From Anoplolepis gracilipes (lineage: Eukaryota; Arthropoda; Insecta; Hymenoptera; Formicidae), in assembly GCF_047496725.1 (NCBI RefSeq), contig NC_132985.1, positions 3,637,501-3,701,500 of the forward strand: a DNA stretch of 64,000 bases, written 5' to 3'. Shown here piece after piece: positions 1 to 14,100 of this stretch. The notes beneath the pieces are model-generated. The model was not told the DNA's origin. It worked only from the letters and a program-made list of their open reading frames with translations, and searched no databases. The position numbers and the translations under genes were made by a program. Every line of letters starts with the position of its first letter. The stretch's first letter is position 1.

Positions 1-1856
1 TTAAGGAAAATTTAATTAAATGAAATTCATATAAAAACATTATTTTGTATATTTTCTGATAATGAGAAAATTTCTTCAGCATCTTTGTATTAAAATTTAT
101 ATGTTTTTGTATCTAATATACTCTTGTTTCTAGAAAGTTTTCATAAAGATTAAATGTATATGTAATATCAGTAACATGGGATAATTTGTATTGTTGTCAA
201 TCACACATCACTTGCATACATAAATATTGAAACAATCAAACAATAATATCTTTTAAAAAACTAAATGAAAAGAGACCAAGAAGAGTCTAATTGTAAAATA
301 TTACAATATAATTAATACACAAAAGTGGATTCTGACATGAGGTGCATGTTGTTTTACACACAGATACATAACAATTATCTACAGAAAGACTTTACATGTC
401 ACACACATGCACAAACGTACAAAAGGAAAAAGTATTACCTTTACATTATCACTTATAAGAAGCGATTTTAGTGTGAATGCATAAAAACTTAGTTAATATC
501 TGACTTGCAACATGATCACAGGATATTATACACGTTCGTACAGGCATCAGAAAGAATATATACAAACGTATGGACAGAATAATATCTTATCAAAGACAGT
601 CTTGTTCAAACAGTCACATGAATTATAGCCTATTAGGACTCAGGTCAGGATGCTCAGACAAGTGGTGCAGGATGAGTTTGTCCGTAAAACGTAACGCTAC
701 ATCGCGCACAAAGGTGAAAACAAGGCAGAGCAGTCCGTATCGAGAAGCACTCTCGTAAACGAGACGCTTCTAGATGATAGACGAAATTTCGACATGGACA
801 CGTCGCAATACGGTTGTTCCTCGTGGCAAAGTGTCTCTCTGTCGATATGCATCAAAGGTCAAAATCATCTCGTTTCGGTCCATGTAACGAACAGTCGCGA
901 ACCCTGGCAGCTGGCAGACGCACGTACGCACGCGTAAAAACTCGTCGCACGACGCACGAATCGCACGCGCGCACGTGAGGTGAGACGACCCCGCGTGAAC
1001 AATAGCACAGTCGAAAGTCGAATGTCCACGAATGTGTCGAAGATCGACTGGTGGCGTCACAGGTGAAATTTGATCATTTTATTTAAAAAATATTAAAATA
1101 TTTCTCTTTCCTTTTTCCTCTCTTTCCTGTTAATATTATTTTATTCGAACGGATCAATAGAGAAATTTCGGGAGATTTTGAGACAGTAAAATACATTTAC
1201 GTGTGTGAAATTTCAAGAATGAATGTAAGAGAGTTATATTTTCCGCAACAGAGAGAAACGTGATTTTACGTTAATTTATACAAGCTGATATTTAAAAAAT
1301 GTGAATTTTTTAATCATTCTTGTAACTTTGATAACTTGCTTGTAAATCACAAGGCGAGACGCGATCGTTTAAATATTTTTATAAACTTGACATATGTATC
1401 GTGAATAAATCAGCTGATCGCTTACGAGCGCTCGCGTCTCGTGTCAATATGCAACATAGTACTGTCAACGTAAGCTGTAGGTATGTATGCATTATACATG
1501 TTTGTAATACCGCTCTATCGATCCACCGCGTTGAAAGTTCACACAGATGTTATGCCAGCGAAATAATTGTTTACAATATCAAAGTGTTTTCATATGTAAA
1601 ATGCAATACACAGTATTTTTATTACGATTAAAGTCGCACAACACATTTTGATTACAAGTGTGTATCGTAAGCGAATTATATACTACATACGTTTTTTAAC
1701 CCTATTGTTGGATTGCACATATGTCTTCACTTCGCGAAAAATTTTATCTATCAAAGAAGGAAAAAGAGCGTATGACACAATAGAGATATATATCATAGGA
1801 CTATGCAAAACATATAGAGACATATGTAGAGGAAAGAGCAACTACGCCCACTTCTT

Positions 1857-1891
<35 letters not shown>

Positions 1892-3966
1892 GTCCACTTC
1901 ATTAGCGTAGTGATCGCACTGTTTTAATTATTTTTTTCAATAAAGTGCAAATTTTTTTTGTTTATTTTATTTTCAAATCAAATAGCCTTGTTTAATAAAT
2001 ATTCCATTTTAAAATATTAAACACATTTTTTTATTTTGTTTTAAATGTTCTATGATTCGAACGAACATAAAGTAATCGATCATGTTTGAAACAAAGTTAC
2101 ATAGAAGGAATTTCTTTACCAATTTAAATTAGTTTTACTTGGTAAAATCGAAAGCTATTTATTTGTACAATACGATAAATGCAAATAAATCAGTGAATAT
2201 TTTTTTACACAGAGAATAATAACATATTTAATATACATATTAATTATATAATGAACTATATGTATAATATAATTATTTATCTAAATAAAACATTAAAGGA
2301 GATATTATTAATTCAATTAGAAGCAAAAGTTATATGTTTAAATATATATATTTTATTAATTAAGTTAAATAATTAATATATTTAATCGTTACATTTTTAC
2401 TTACATTTAATACTTACCAATTAAGGATATAGACATTGTAAATAGAAAACTCTAAAATTTTAAAATATATAAAATAACGATTATACTTGAAACGAAACTA
2501 CATAAAAGAGGAAATATTGTTCACAATCAGTTAGATTATCAAATTTCGTATTTCTTTGTATATTAATTATTATGATAAATGCCAATAAATCTATCAATAT
2601 TTATTGCTTTGAGGGAAAAAATAATAAACGTAATACATGTTACTAATTAGTTATTTAGTCAAAGAAAATTATTAAATTTCACTGAAAGTAAGAACTGCTG
2701 AATTCACATTTACATTTATTCAGCGTATTTTTATGAATATTTTTTAAGTACAGGCAGACATTGTATAAATAAAAAACTCACATATGTATTATTTCTTACA
2801 TGCATTAAATATTACACGCACGTACATGCAGACATACATACATTGATCATAAGGCACACTTCTTATTTTTTATATAAAATTGTATATACAATCTATATAT
2901 ACATAAAATTATATATAAAATATTATGTGACGAAATATATAGTTTACCGGACTGTGAAAAAATCACAGATTTTGTTATTTGTAATCGTATACATTTAGAG
3001 ATATCACGTAAGCTTAATTACTTATTTTTCACGGAATCTTCTTATAAAATAATTTAATTATAAATATTTGTTTTTGATAAACAGTTCGTTAAGAATTCGC
3101 TGCTTTAATAAAACCGTTATATATTTTATAAACATATACAGATAATGTGTTTCATAAAGTAATAAATATTCTCGTAAATATAGTTATTTATGCATTTTCT
3201 ATAAATAACGATTATTTATCTATTTTCTTGTAATGATTTTTTACTTACATCTTGTATTGTGCGTTTTTGTAATACGTATATATCGTTATTTATTTTTGTA
3301 TAAAACTTAATTATAACGACTAGTATTTTGCCATGGACTTTACATAGTCGTGATAATTTGGAAAAATTATGTTTAATTTTTTTTTAATACCTGCAAAAGC
3401 GTTTTTTCCTACTTTGTTATTAATATATTAGTCATCTGTTATATTATACTACAATAAAATAAATATAATATCTGTATATATAAACTTTCGAGTTTGTTTA
3501 AAGATTATAAAAATGAAAAAGTGCATTAATAGCGATATAATTACCAAATCTTGTAATTTATGTCGCAGTTTTGACTGATTTCGCCTGTCATCGGTTAAGT
3601 TCATTTGAGAATATAATATAATTAGTTATATCAGCGACTTAAATTATACCGCTGATATGAAAGAAATCGTAAATAAGGTGCTAAAATAATCAGTAGACTT
3701 CTTCGTTTGCGTGAATAATACTGAAGAGATCGAAGTAATAGCCTTTTCATATTATTCTGTTTTTTGAAACGAGAGACTACCTCTCCATGGAAATATGCGG
3801 GATCCCTGTAATAATATATTTTCTTTAATGCAAATTCATCACTGCAAATATTTCTCAACTTATTTAACTAATTACTTAAGTAAAATAAAAAAATGAAATA
3901 ATGAATATACGTATACACATTCATTTTTTAAAAATATTAACTAGAAAATATTGAATTTAAAATAAA
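1..3966. other. AT-rich intergenic region, no confident gene
   Basis: This is mostly AT-rich sequence lying 3' of the flippase gene, which is read on the minus strand. A CpG-richer block lies at about 640–1060. In it, on the minus strand, an open frame of about 48 codons follows an acceptor-like TAG near 767 and ends at a stop near 626; its start resembles a hydrophobic stretch (YGLLCLVFTFV). It could be a terminal exon of an unidentified gene, but nothing upstream supports it. A 31-base T run lies at 1859–1889. At 3631–3845 (minus) another open frame follows an acceptor-like TTTGCAG; it may be flippase 3' UTR or an alternative tail exon. I see no RNA gene. Confidence 0.5.
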
Positions 3967-6900
3967 TTAATACAAGTCAAATAACAAGGGGCGTAGCTTG
4001 CGATCTTGATGTGCGGACAAAAATTTAAAAAAAGAAACGAGTTGAATTTTATTAAATATTTTTATTAGTACCATTTGCGAAGAACTGTGTTCGCTGTCGT
4101 CGTCGTTACAATTGATAGGTTGCGGAGGTTCCTCGTTTCTTCGTAGAACTTTCATTGGTCTGTAAGTGTCATGTGTGAGTAATAAATAATTAGGGATTAA
4201 GCAAATAACGACTATGATTATGGTAATTAGCCAGAATGAGGGTGACATTAATAATCTCTGAAAGATTCCATACATATCGCCATCGTATTTCCTGGAAAGA
4301 CACTATTGTAAATGACAATTTCTATATAGCAATTATATTTTTGTATAGATATGATCTAAATTATTAGTCATCACTTTTTCGATTTATACTTACACATTTA
4401 TAATTGAGTAGCAAAATGCACTTAGAAAGAATACTAATTCAGAAAGTATTATGCTCAGTACTAATGGGAATGTCCAATATGAGCTACGCAACAAAATCTG
4501 AAATAATATTATCGTCAACAATGATGCGTGATTATATGATATTATTTATCGTGACATCTACTAGGATTCGAAAGATAATTTAATTACAAAGTTTCAACTG
4601 TTAAAATAATAATTTTTTTTTTATACATGATACTTATAAAACATATTAATAAAATTATTCCTTTTTTAAAGCTGAATTATTCAAATTAACGATTTTAATC
4701 TATGTAAGTCTATTATTGACAAATACCTGCAGGTTTACTAGTAAAGTGACTATATGAAAAATGCATGTACTGTAAGTCCAGTGATCAATTGGCGTGTTAT
4801 CGTACAAATATGTTGGATTGATGTATGAGATAGAATATACTGTAAAATATGTTACTCCTGTATGCCATAATCCTAAAAATAATAATAAGGGAGTCAGTAT
4901 TTATCAATGTATTGAGCTAATTTCATAGAAAAATAAAGTGTTATGGTATGTGACAAATAATTTTTACATATTAAATTTTTATTATTTCTATTTAATGAAA
5001 ATAACTTTTACGTCAGCTAAAAAAATTATACGAACCTAAAAGCAGCCATAGCAAGAATTGTTTTCTTGACAATAGGTAATTGTTTTTATTAAGTTTATAC
5101 AAGTATGGATGTCGCATAAGCTTTCTCGCACTAAAATCTTGTTCCAATAATCCGTAAAATAATATTGGTAGTGACGTGAATATCAAATTAAAACACATTA
5201 GAAATATACCGTCGTAAAGTTCCTATAAAAGTATACAGAATAATATATTGTTGTTAGCTTTATATATTATGTGACGTTTAATTTATAAGATAATCAAAAT
5301 TTATAAACAATTATAACAATAATTAAATATGTAACAATTTTGCTTATTAATCTATCAATCGTCAAAAGAAAATCGTCGATATATTTTAGAGAGTTATTAT
5401 AAATACATATATATATATATATCAAATAAAAATTACGTGCGAAAGGGAAGATAATTTATTCACGTAACGTAGACTAAAACATCGAGGATTTTTTTAAACA
5501 GAAAACAGGACAATATTATTCTCTCACCTGTGTGGAGAAACCGTTGTGAATGCCGAACAACACCTGTGGCGTTATGAATACCACATTTTTGTAGAAGAAA
5601 TATTGCATTAGGATGCTGATGCGCAGATAATACCAATGACCGTGCACCAACAATGCTTTTTTCAGATACATGAACTTTGTGAAGGCGAAATCGGCGGATA
5701 TCGAGGCCTGGCGACCTTCCTTTCCCAATATTCCGATTCCTACATGAGCTTCCTGTATCATCGAGACATCGTTACCGCCGTCGCCGATGGCTGCAGTGTG
5801 CGGCCGACTCCTTGCAGTTTTTATCAGGTGCACAATCTACATCAATTATATTTAATATATTTCTTTTTATGGCATATCAAATATTTATATCGAGCAATCG
5901 TACCTCGCTCTTTTGCAACGGTGTCAGTCTGCAACAGACAACCGCTTCGCAAGCCATTCCAACGGATTTTAATAATCCAGGGCAATTTCGTAAGGTCGCC
6001 GCCATGCTCGTACCATCTATTATTAAACCGTATTGCTTGTATGGTTCCAATTTTACTTTGCGACTGTAAAATAGGGATAATATTTTATAGGATTAATATT
6101 AATATATTCTACTTTTTAAAATGAAATCAGGATATAAGCACTGGTTTTAATCATAAGTTTAATTATAAACTGGTTTTAATTCGCCTCACTAAGAAGAATA
6201 AGTGATAACTGATTTTTCAATAAAATCTTACTGTCATAATCAGAGAAATATACATTGAAGATCAAAGAAATATTTATACTGAAATCACGGCTTTAATTAG
6301 TAAAATTTTCACTAATTTCAGTTTTGTGAAAAATTATTTATGTATTAATTGAGTAGAGTTTTTAGCAAAATATACATTATATGAACAATTACTGTATAAG
6401 AAATATGAATAATTAAATAGATAACATGACTTACATAAAGAGAAAATAAAATTTCGGTTATACACTCACTCGAAACTAGTAAGAATCAAGAAACAGGATT
6501 GCCCTGAGGTCTCCTCCATCAGTCTTAAAACTTCGGTACCCTTTTTAAAATGACCGCAGAGAAAAGCAATGTTCTCCGCAGTTTCTGCTTTATCTCCAGT
6601 GAGTACCCATATCTAAATAACAGGGATTCGCGAAGTTGAATATTACTTTTCGCGAAATTAATTAGTTTAATTAGCTTCTAAATCTTTCAAAATATTTTTT
6701 AGGAATTTAAAAAATGCATATTCAATGCATTTTTGTTAAATAAAAATTAAACAAAATAGATAAAATATATATAAAATTATACTTATATCTACAACTTAGA
6801 AAAGAATATTATAATTTTAAAACTCGATGACTGGTTGACAAAACCGACATGTGACTTGAAAGGTAAATAGTAGATTAATGATTTGTATAAAGATAGAATA

Positions 6901-9900
6901 AACTAACTTTAATTCCAGCGATTCGTAGACATTCCAAGGTCTCTTGCACGTCGTCTTGTAGACGATCTTCCACTGCGGTTACTCCAAGTAACGTGAGCTC
7001 GCTCTCCATAAGATTGTACGCACGTGTCATCTGCGTTGCTCTCTCTGGACCAATTATCTGTCTGGCTTGCTCGATATTTTGCGACAGCCTATCGTACTTA
7101 GATTGATTCATCTTCTTGTAAGCTATAACTAGTGTTCGCAAACCTCTCTGAAAAAAATTAAGAAATTTTAATAAAGAGAAATAGAATACTAATATATATA
7201 AAACATATAGTATAAAATTTTTCTAATTTGGAAAAACAAAAATATTTTTATTATATTTTATAATATAATATTAAAACTAAAGAAAAATGTTGGACATTTG
7301 TTTGCAATCAGATGAATTAATTTTGTTTTTTAAATCGGATTGCTTTCATACTGTGTATCATTCACATGTCAATTAATGCAATTATCAATTTGCAATCATA
7401 GATGAGACAACATACCATAGAAAAATCGGCGACATGAAGGGAAGCTTCTCGAACCTTCCCTTCCACGATCAATGGAAAAACAGCCGAATCTGCACCCTTA
7501 CAATACAGCCAGATATCATTTGCTGAATCTTTCACTATTATCGACATTCTCTTTCGTTCTGCCAAAGATACATATATAATGATACGAATAAGTTAATTCT
7601 TGTTTATGATTAATGATTACGTGTAATTTTCTTGAATAATGTTTGGTCTCAATGATAATTATTTAAGTGACACACAACTATTTTGATGATTTTATTACAT
7701 GTGTGATATTTAATTGTTATTTAATTAATCATTGTGTTTAACACTGATTTTTTTATTCTGGTCTCGCAAACACGTACCAGAAGTAAACTCTAGTATCTCT
7801 AGTTTCTGGAAAACCATTACGCTTTTGTTGATCTGGATATACATCTCTTCATTAGTATTCTTTTGAAAAATAACTCCGCATCTGGCACTTGCCTCCACTA
7901 AGGCCTTTTCATCTGCTGATGCCGCCTGCCATATGTTATATGTGTTTGTACATATCTTTATATAGAGTTAATCGCGCACGCGTGTTTACGCTCCGTTGTG
8001 AATAAATATTGGCATTGGATAAACAAGAAAATGCGGTATCGTTAATTTGATATTTACACACGCGAGTTATTTTTACCTGATATTGCGGTAAATCTGGATG
8101 CATCATCAACGAACTGTTGACCCTCGTGATTTTTTTCAATCTGAAGCTTTCGCGAAATGAAGTGCGTTTGGCTACGATTTCGGGACGTAGGCTCGGCGGT
8201 GCGATTTGCACCACGTGACATAGCGATATACTTATCATAAAATGCCAGATATTCTCCTACGATCGCATTTTATAGTATATTATAATAGAAATAATGTTGA
8301 AATTATTATTTTCTCATAAATAATAATAATAATTATTTTTTTTGCGTTTATAAATGAATTTACCTGCCATGACGTTAATTTGACAGCTTCCTCTTCGTCT
8401 CCGCTTGATGGCAATAAATAAAGATTCCCGTCGCAATCTTTTTCCATGTATATATTGCCATCGATCGAACAGCGTCTGAACACCATCAAATTTTCAGTGA
8501 GCGTGCCAGTCTTGTCGGTAAACAAATACTCAACCTGGCCAAGCTCTTCATTTAAGTCTGACGTATTGACAAGTGCTGGCTGATCGCTGGCCGCATCGTA
8601 CATGTCCAAGTCCCAGCCAAAGAAAAGGGAGCCGAAGAACTTTTGTAATTCTAAAGAAATATACACGTAAATATTTATGTAATATTATTGGGGATTTTTA
8701 ATTCCAATGTATTTTATAAATATTTATATATTCTTGCATATTCAGAATGTGTCAGTGAAAAAGAAAGAGAGATAGAGAAGAATTTAAATAATTTTATGAG
8801 ATTTTAATAATTTTATTAAGAAAGAAAGAAAGCTTTTTTATAATAAAAAAGAAAATTTAGAAAGAAATGTCAAATAGAAATGTCTCACCGACAGTGACAT
8901 ATAATGATATCGGTACGATGTAATTGAATAAGATAAGAAAGCTTAGAATATCCGCAAGCAGCGTGGAAAATTTGATTTTAGACGATGGGCCCAGATAACT
9001 CTCCCATTTTTCATAGGATTGAACGTATAGTTTTAGCAAAGTAGATACTAATACTTCAATCAACAATATCACGACATATACAATAAGATATTTATTGATA
9101 GATCTGCAAATAATATAATATTTATAAATAAGTATAAACTAAATAATAATCTCTATTCTAAATAAAATTATATTTCTTAAGTATAATTTAAACTTTTTTT
9201 CAAAATATGATGATTGTGATAGCAAAAAATGCAAGCAGATTTAGCGGAAGTAAATAATATTTTTTTATAATATATATATATATATATACATATAATATTA
9301 TATTATAAATTTTTTAATAATATTAGTTGTTTATTATTTTATACAAGTAAAACTTAAGTGATTACTTTTCGGCGGTTGAGAATTTATTATTGACTATCTT
9401 TGAATTGAGAGATAGTTTTGTATCTTGTCCGGTATAAACTGCACAACCAACCACATATTCGGTGTCTTTTAATCTCGATCCACGCAGCAAAAGATTATCT
9501 ATGGTCAGATGTCCGTTTGTCATCTCGTTGCCACTGTTAATCTCAAGCTTGCCGTGGAAGGTATAAAGATTTGCCAGAGGATTTTGACATGTAATTGTCG
9601 CTTTCATAGCCACTACATGCGAAAGCGGCATCTTCGAGATTAATTTTGGCACATGTAACGTCTAAGAAATTATAATATTTTAACAATCATAAATATATTA
9701 ATTTCAAAACTTTTAATTATATAACATTTAAATATATAGCATGTATTTTCCTCGAACAAAATTTATAATACAACTTTGATTGTGTTATAAATTTTGTTTA
9801 CTGTTTAAATGGATTACCTTTAGATTTGTTTCTCCGTCGAGATTCGATGTCGTGACAAAACAACATCCCGGAGTCTCGCTATAAAGAAGAACGATATCAC

Positions 9901-10785
9901 ATGGCACGTCTTCTTCCCGAGAGACTTTTACAAGATCACCTACCACTATTTGTTCGCAATATATATCCTATAATAAATATATTATTTATGCATAAAACAT
10001 AAGAACAGATTTAACATAAGAATTTCGAGAAATCGTTAGAAATATTTTCTACATTTTATAATTTACTATACTTTAATTCGCAAATCATTAATTTTAGGGA
10101 ATAACATTAAAAAATTTTTGAGAATAAATATTTAATACTTTTTTATTATATTAAAATTAATAAAGCGTTTATATTATGATGTATAAATAATAACGCGCGT
10201 CCAACAAACCTGTGTACATTTGTTGCGGATAACACTAACTAATCTCCGATTATCTCGTTGATCCGTCTTGTAACGCAAGTAATCTTCATATCCCTGCTTA
10301 CAGGCGGTCACCAAAATGACGAATGATAAAGGCAGGGCGCTGGTGAAGGGTAAAATGGGTGACTCTATCGAAAGCGCGGTTATTGCCGTTAGCAGGAAAT
10401 AAATATTGGCTATTCGTCGGAACTGCTCGAAGAGATTCTTTGGAATGAAGTTCCATATTGTGTACTGTAAATTACGGGATAATATAGTTAATATCGTTAG
10501 AACTATCGTTAAAACTTTTAGATATGTGTAAAAGTTTTAGAAATTATGATAATCATTTTAAAATTTTAGCTAAACATGACGTAAAAATATTATAATACTT
10601 TTTATATAGAAAGTGAATATTTTTAAATATTAAATATTTTAAAGTAAAATATAAGAAAATAAAGCACGTGAAATATATACCTTATGCGATTTGACGCGAT
10701 TGCTGGTAAAATGTGTTTCTAATGGATTATTTGTAGAATTAATATTCACAATTCTGTGATCGCTAACCGCTGAAGATGTAGCACC
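3967..10785 (-). CDS. ATP11B: P4-type ATPase, phospholipid flippase (ATP11B / class VI-like), 5' exon missing
   Basis: A lipid flippase moves aminophospholipids from the outer or luminal leaflet to the cytosolic leaflet using ATP; family members normally pair with a CDC50/TMEM30 subunit. Exons (minus): 10681–10785, 10210–10464, 9818–9967, 9366–9661, 8889–9103, 8364–8650, 8077–8256, 7778–7925, 7416–7558, 6908–7147, 6470–6612, 5904–6063, 5528–5836, 5036–5222, 4727–4872, 4394–4497, 3967–4291. All phases join, giving 3393 nt, 1130 aa and a stop. Motifs, counted from the first visible codon: KNLFEQFRRIAN, DGET (about 164), PISL before TM4, DKTGTLTEN (phosphorylated Asp about 386), KGAD (about 566), TGDK (about 678), GDGGND (about 792; many P4-ATPases have GDGAND) and a hydrophobic C-terminal membrane block. 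TLTEN-x-MxFRxCSI-x-G points to the ATP11 class. The initiator ATG was not found; class comparison suggests only a few residues are missing. The tail has an RPLL motif. The donor after the 5036–5222 exon is unusual (GTTCGT). Confidence 0.93.
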
Positions 10786-11166
10786 CTAAATAAACAAAAA
10801 AAAAGAAGAAATATTTATCTTAAATGAATAAATTTAAGAAATTTATACGCATAAATTGCTCTTTGATTGCAGTTTCTAATATTGTACTTTGATTGCAAGA
10901 GACGTGAACTTGATTTCAAATTCAGTTCTCTGAAAACAAATGTTAATCGCGAATTCTAATTACAAACGTGAATGCGGGTTTTAGAAATCGAAAATTAATC
11001 GCGATCAAAAGTCACAATGACGTAAAGTAATATATAAAAAAAAATCTCTGCTCGTTTGACTTGTGTCCGCGAAATTAAAATTTTCTAAATTGCTCAATTT
11101 TCTATTTTTCGCACGTGATAACATATTTTCGGCACTCGTCTGTGCTGCAGCAACAAATGGGGGGCA
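10786..11166. promoter_or_regulatory. Compact head-to-head intergenic region between flippase and OGDH genes
   Basis: Only 381 bp separate the first recognised flippase exon (minus) from the OGDH start codon (plus), so this stretch probably holds a shared or overlapping divergent promoter and both 5' leaders. It is AT-rich, with a CACGTG E-box-like core near 11113. I found no convincing flippase start exon here: an ATG at 11124 (minus) opens a 39-codon frame but offers no phase-0 donor, and the ATG near 10852 does not join in frame. The flippase start exon may therefore lie further right, in which case the two genes overlap. Confidence 0.45.
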
Positions 11167-14100
11167 ATGTACGCGAAATTACAATCTTATCGAAGTATAC
11201 AATCCGTCACATCATGTTTATACCAGCAATTCATACGTTATTTGCACTCGAGTTGGAAATATCCTAAGGACAAGAATAAATTTCCTAAATCCATTGCTAA
11301 GCAATTTCACAAAAACCCAGTATGCTGCAAACGCGATAATGGTGATAAGAAAGATAATGTGCTTAACATGAGCAACAGTCAGTACTTAGATTACATGTAC
11401 AAGGCATGGCTCAAGGATCAGAAATCTGTGAATTCCTCATGGGATTTGTATTTCAAATCGATCCACCTCAAAAGCTCGAAGAATTCTCCCATTAAATCCA
11501 ATCCGATTCGCGTCAGTTCGTCTCCCAAATTAATGTCATCGAAATTGGATGGAGGACAATCGAACAGTGAGTCTGCTTTGATTAATTATATTTGAAGTCC
11601 ACATAATGACATCGTTTTCGGATAATCGCGGTCAGGATGATATTAAAATCAACACACAAGTGTAATATTGATTTTGATTTTATCGTAATTTATATATAAC
11701 GTAGAATAATAAATTTTATAAATGTTTCTCTTATCTATTTAAATATTTAAAAAATGATTTAAGTATTAAAATTGAATCTTTTATATGTTGTTCAATTAAC
11801 GTTTATTAATTTTTACGTTTAATTTATAATAATATAAGTTTTTATTTAAAAAAAATTAAAAATATAAAATAAAATAATAAAATTTTATAGATTTATGTTT
11901 ATTAATTTGTCAATTTAAAATATAATTTTGTTAATATATAATTTATTAACATAGTATTACATAACATAATAAAATAATTTATAATTTATAGAAAATATAT
12001 TCAAATTTTATATAATTTGTAATACATTTATTAATTTATATTTAATTTTATTATTTTACAATTGCATAGATATACTAACTAATCTGTCTATATAAATAAT
12101 TATAATCATACACACACGTTTTTCGTATATGATTACATAATAGAACCGTTTCCAAAAAAATCCGTTCGAGGAAAATCAGACAGTCAGATACAAGGCGATC
12201 AATATATAATCGGAGCACTCGAAATCAATGCCACGATTCGAGCTTATCAAGTAAATTTCTCAAAATAAATTTCGCAAATATGCGCTGTACAACTTTTTTG
12301 TACATATTTTATATTTCTCTCAAGGCACGTGGCCATCTTATAGCCAACACAGATCCGTTGGGCATACAGAATCCGGAGTCGGCAAACTTGCAGGGCACCA
12401 CGAATTTGCCACCAGCAATTGTTGTGCGCCAGCATCTCAAGGGCATGACGGAAGCAGACATGAATAGGGAATTCCCTCTCGGTTCCCTAACTGCTATCGG
12501 TGGCGATAAGAAGAGTTTACCATTGCGAGAGATACTGATAAGACTCAACAAAATTTACTGTGGTCATTTGGGCTTGGAATACACGTACATTCAAGATCTC
12601 AATGTGGTACACGTGAATCAAATTAGAATTTCACTCTCGCGGGAGATATGTCGACGCAAATGTGCATTTTGCACTTGAATGCGCGATATCTCGCAACGGT
12701 ATTAATACTGTGTGATAACAGATTAGATTGCAAACCTGTTTTATTATTGTAACATCCGAATAGATAAAGTGTCTGTTGAGAATCAAATTTCAGCTCTGCA
12801 ATTAATACAAAGATAACGAACCAGAAATATAAATTACCTAAAAATTGAAAAAAAGGACGAGAAATTAAAAAAAAAAATTATTTATTTTGCGTTATGAGAA
12901 TGCGAAGATTCTAGTCTTATCATTTAATCGAGAAATTTCTCATTTTTGTAATTAAATATAAATAGAAAGAATTTTATAATTAAAGGTACACACATTCCGA
13001 TAGCCGTTATTCGAGATCGTAGAATATTTTGCATAGAGCTAGAAAATATATTGAACATGTGTTTTATCAGTTAGATTGGTTGAGGGAAAAGTTTGAAGTA
13101 CCAGGCAGCTGGGAATTGTCCGCGGAGCACCGGAAGTGGATTTGGGTGAATATCATGAGAGCTGTCAATTTCGAGAATTTTCTAGCGAAAAAATACGGAA
13201 CGGAGAAGAGATTCGGTTTAGAAGGTTGCGAATCATTTATACCGGCCATGGCGGAATGCATGGAAACATCGGCGTTAAATGGTGATAAACAAATTGATTT
13301 AAATAGACAGATGAATCTGAAGCTTACTGCTTAGTCTTGAACTTTTATGGATGATATATTTGTTAGGAGTGGAAACTGTAGTCATTGGAATGGCACATCG
13401 CGGTCGCCTAAACACTTTGGCAAACATATGTTCGAAACCGATGAGTCAATTGTTCACTCAGTTCAATCCGATTGCACTGGAAGGATTCGGTTCGGGTGAT
13501 GTCAAATATCATCTCGGGACGCATTCGGAAAAATTGTTAGAGAGGTGAAAGAAATTAAATCACATTACGTAAAATTAATTTGACAATATTAATATGGATA
13601 TATCAGTTTTTTAATCTTCTTTATTATTTTTATTTATTAATGACGTTTATTATATCATTATTTATTTTGCCGATTTATAGAACTAAGAAAAAAATGCTTC
13701 TTGCTATAATGGCAAATTCCTCGCATTTGGAAGCGATCGACCCGGTGATAGTTGGCCGTGTGCGCGCCGAACAAGTCGAGAAAAATGATTCTAAAGGTAT
13801 CGACGCGAATGTATAATCTTTTAATAGACGATAACAATTTTCCTCAAATAAATTGATATCTTAGAGGGCAAAAAATCCTTGGCTATTCTGGTTCATGGCG
13901 ATGCCGCTTTTGCCGGTCAAGGTGTCGTTTACGAAACAATGCATCTCACCAATTTGCCAGAATATACGACCGGTGGCGTCATGCATATCGTGATTAATAA
14001 TCAAGTAGGGATCAATAATTTTGTAGAAGTAATTTTATAATTTTAATCAGAAAGTTTTAATTTTACTTTAATTAATTAAAGGTTTTCGAAAGGGTTTCGA

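Noticed and set aside
770..1060. 96-codon minus-strand frame
   Set aside because: It begins with GTG and lies in a CG-repetitive block; there is no domain or splice support.
12247..12551. Minus-strand open frames opposite OGDH exon 3
   Set aside because: They are antisense shadows of a well-supported coding exon and show no domain of their own.
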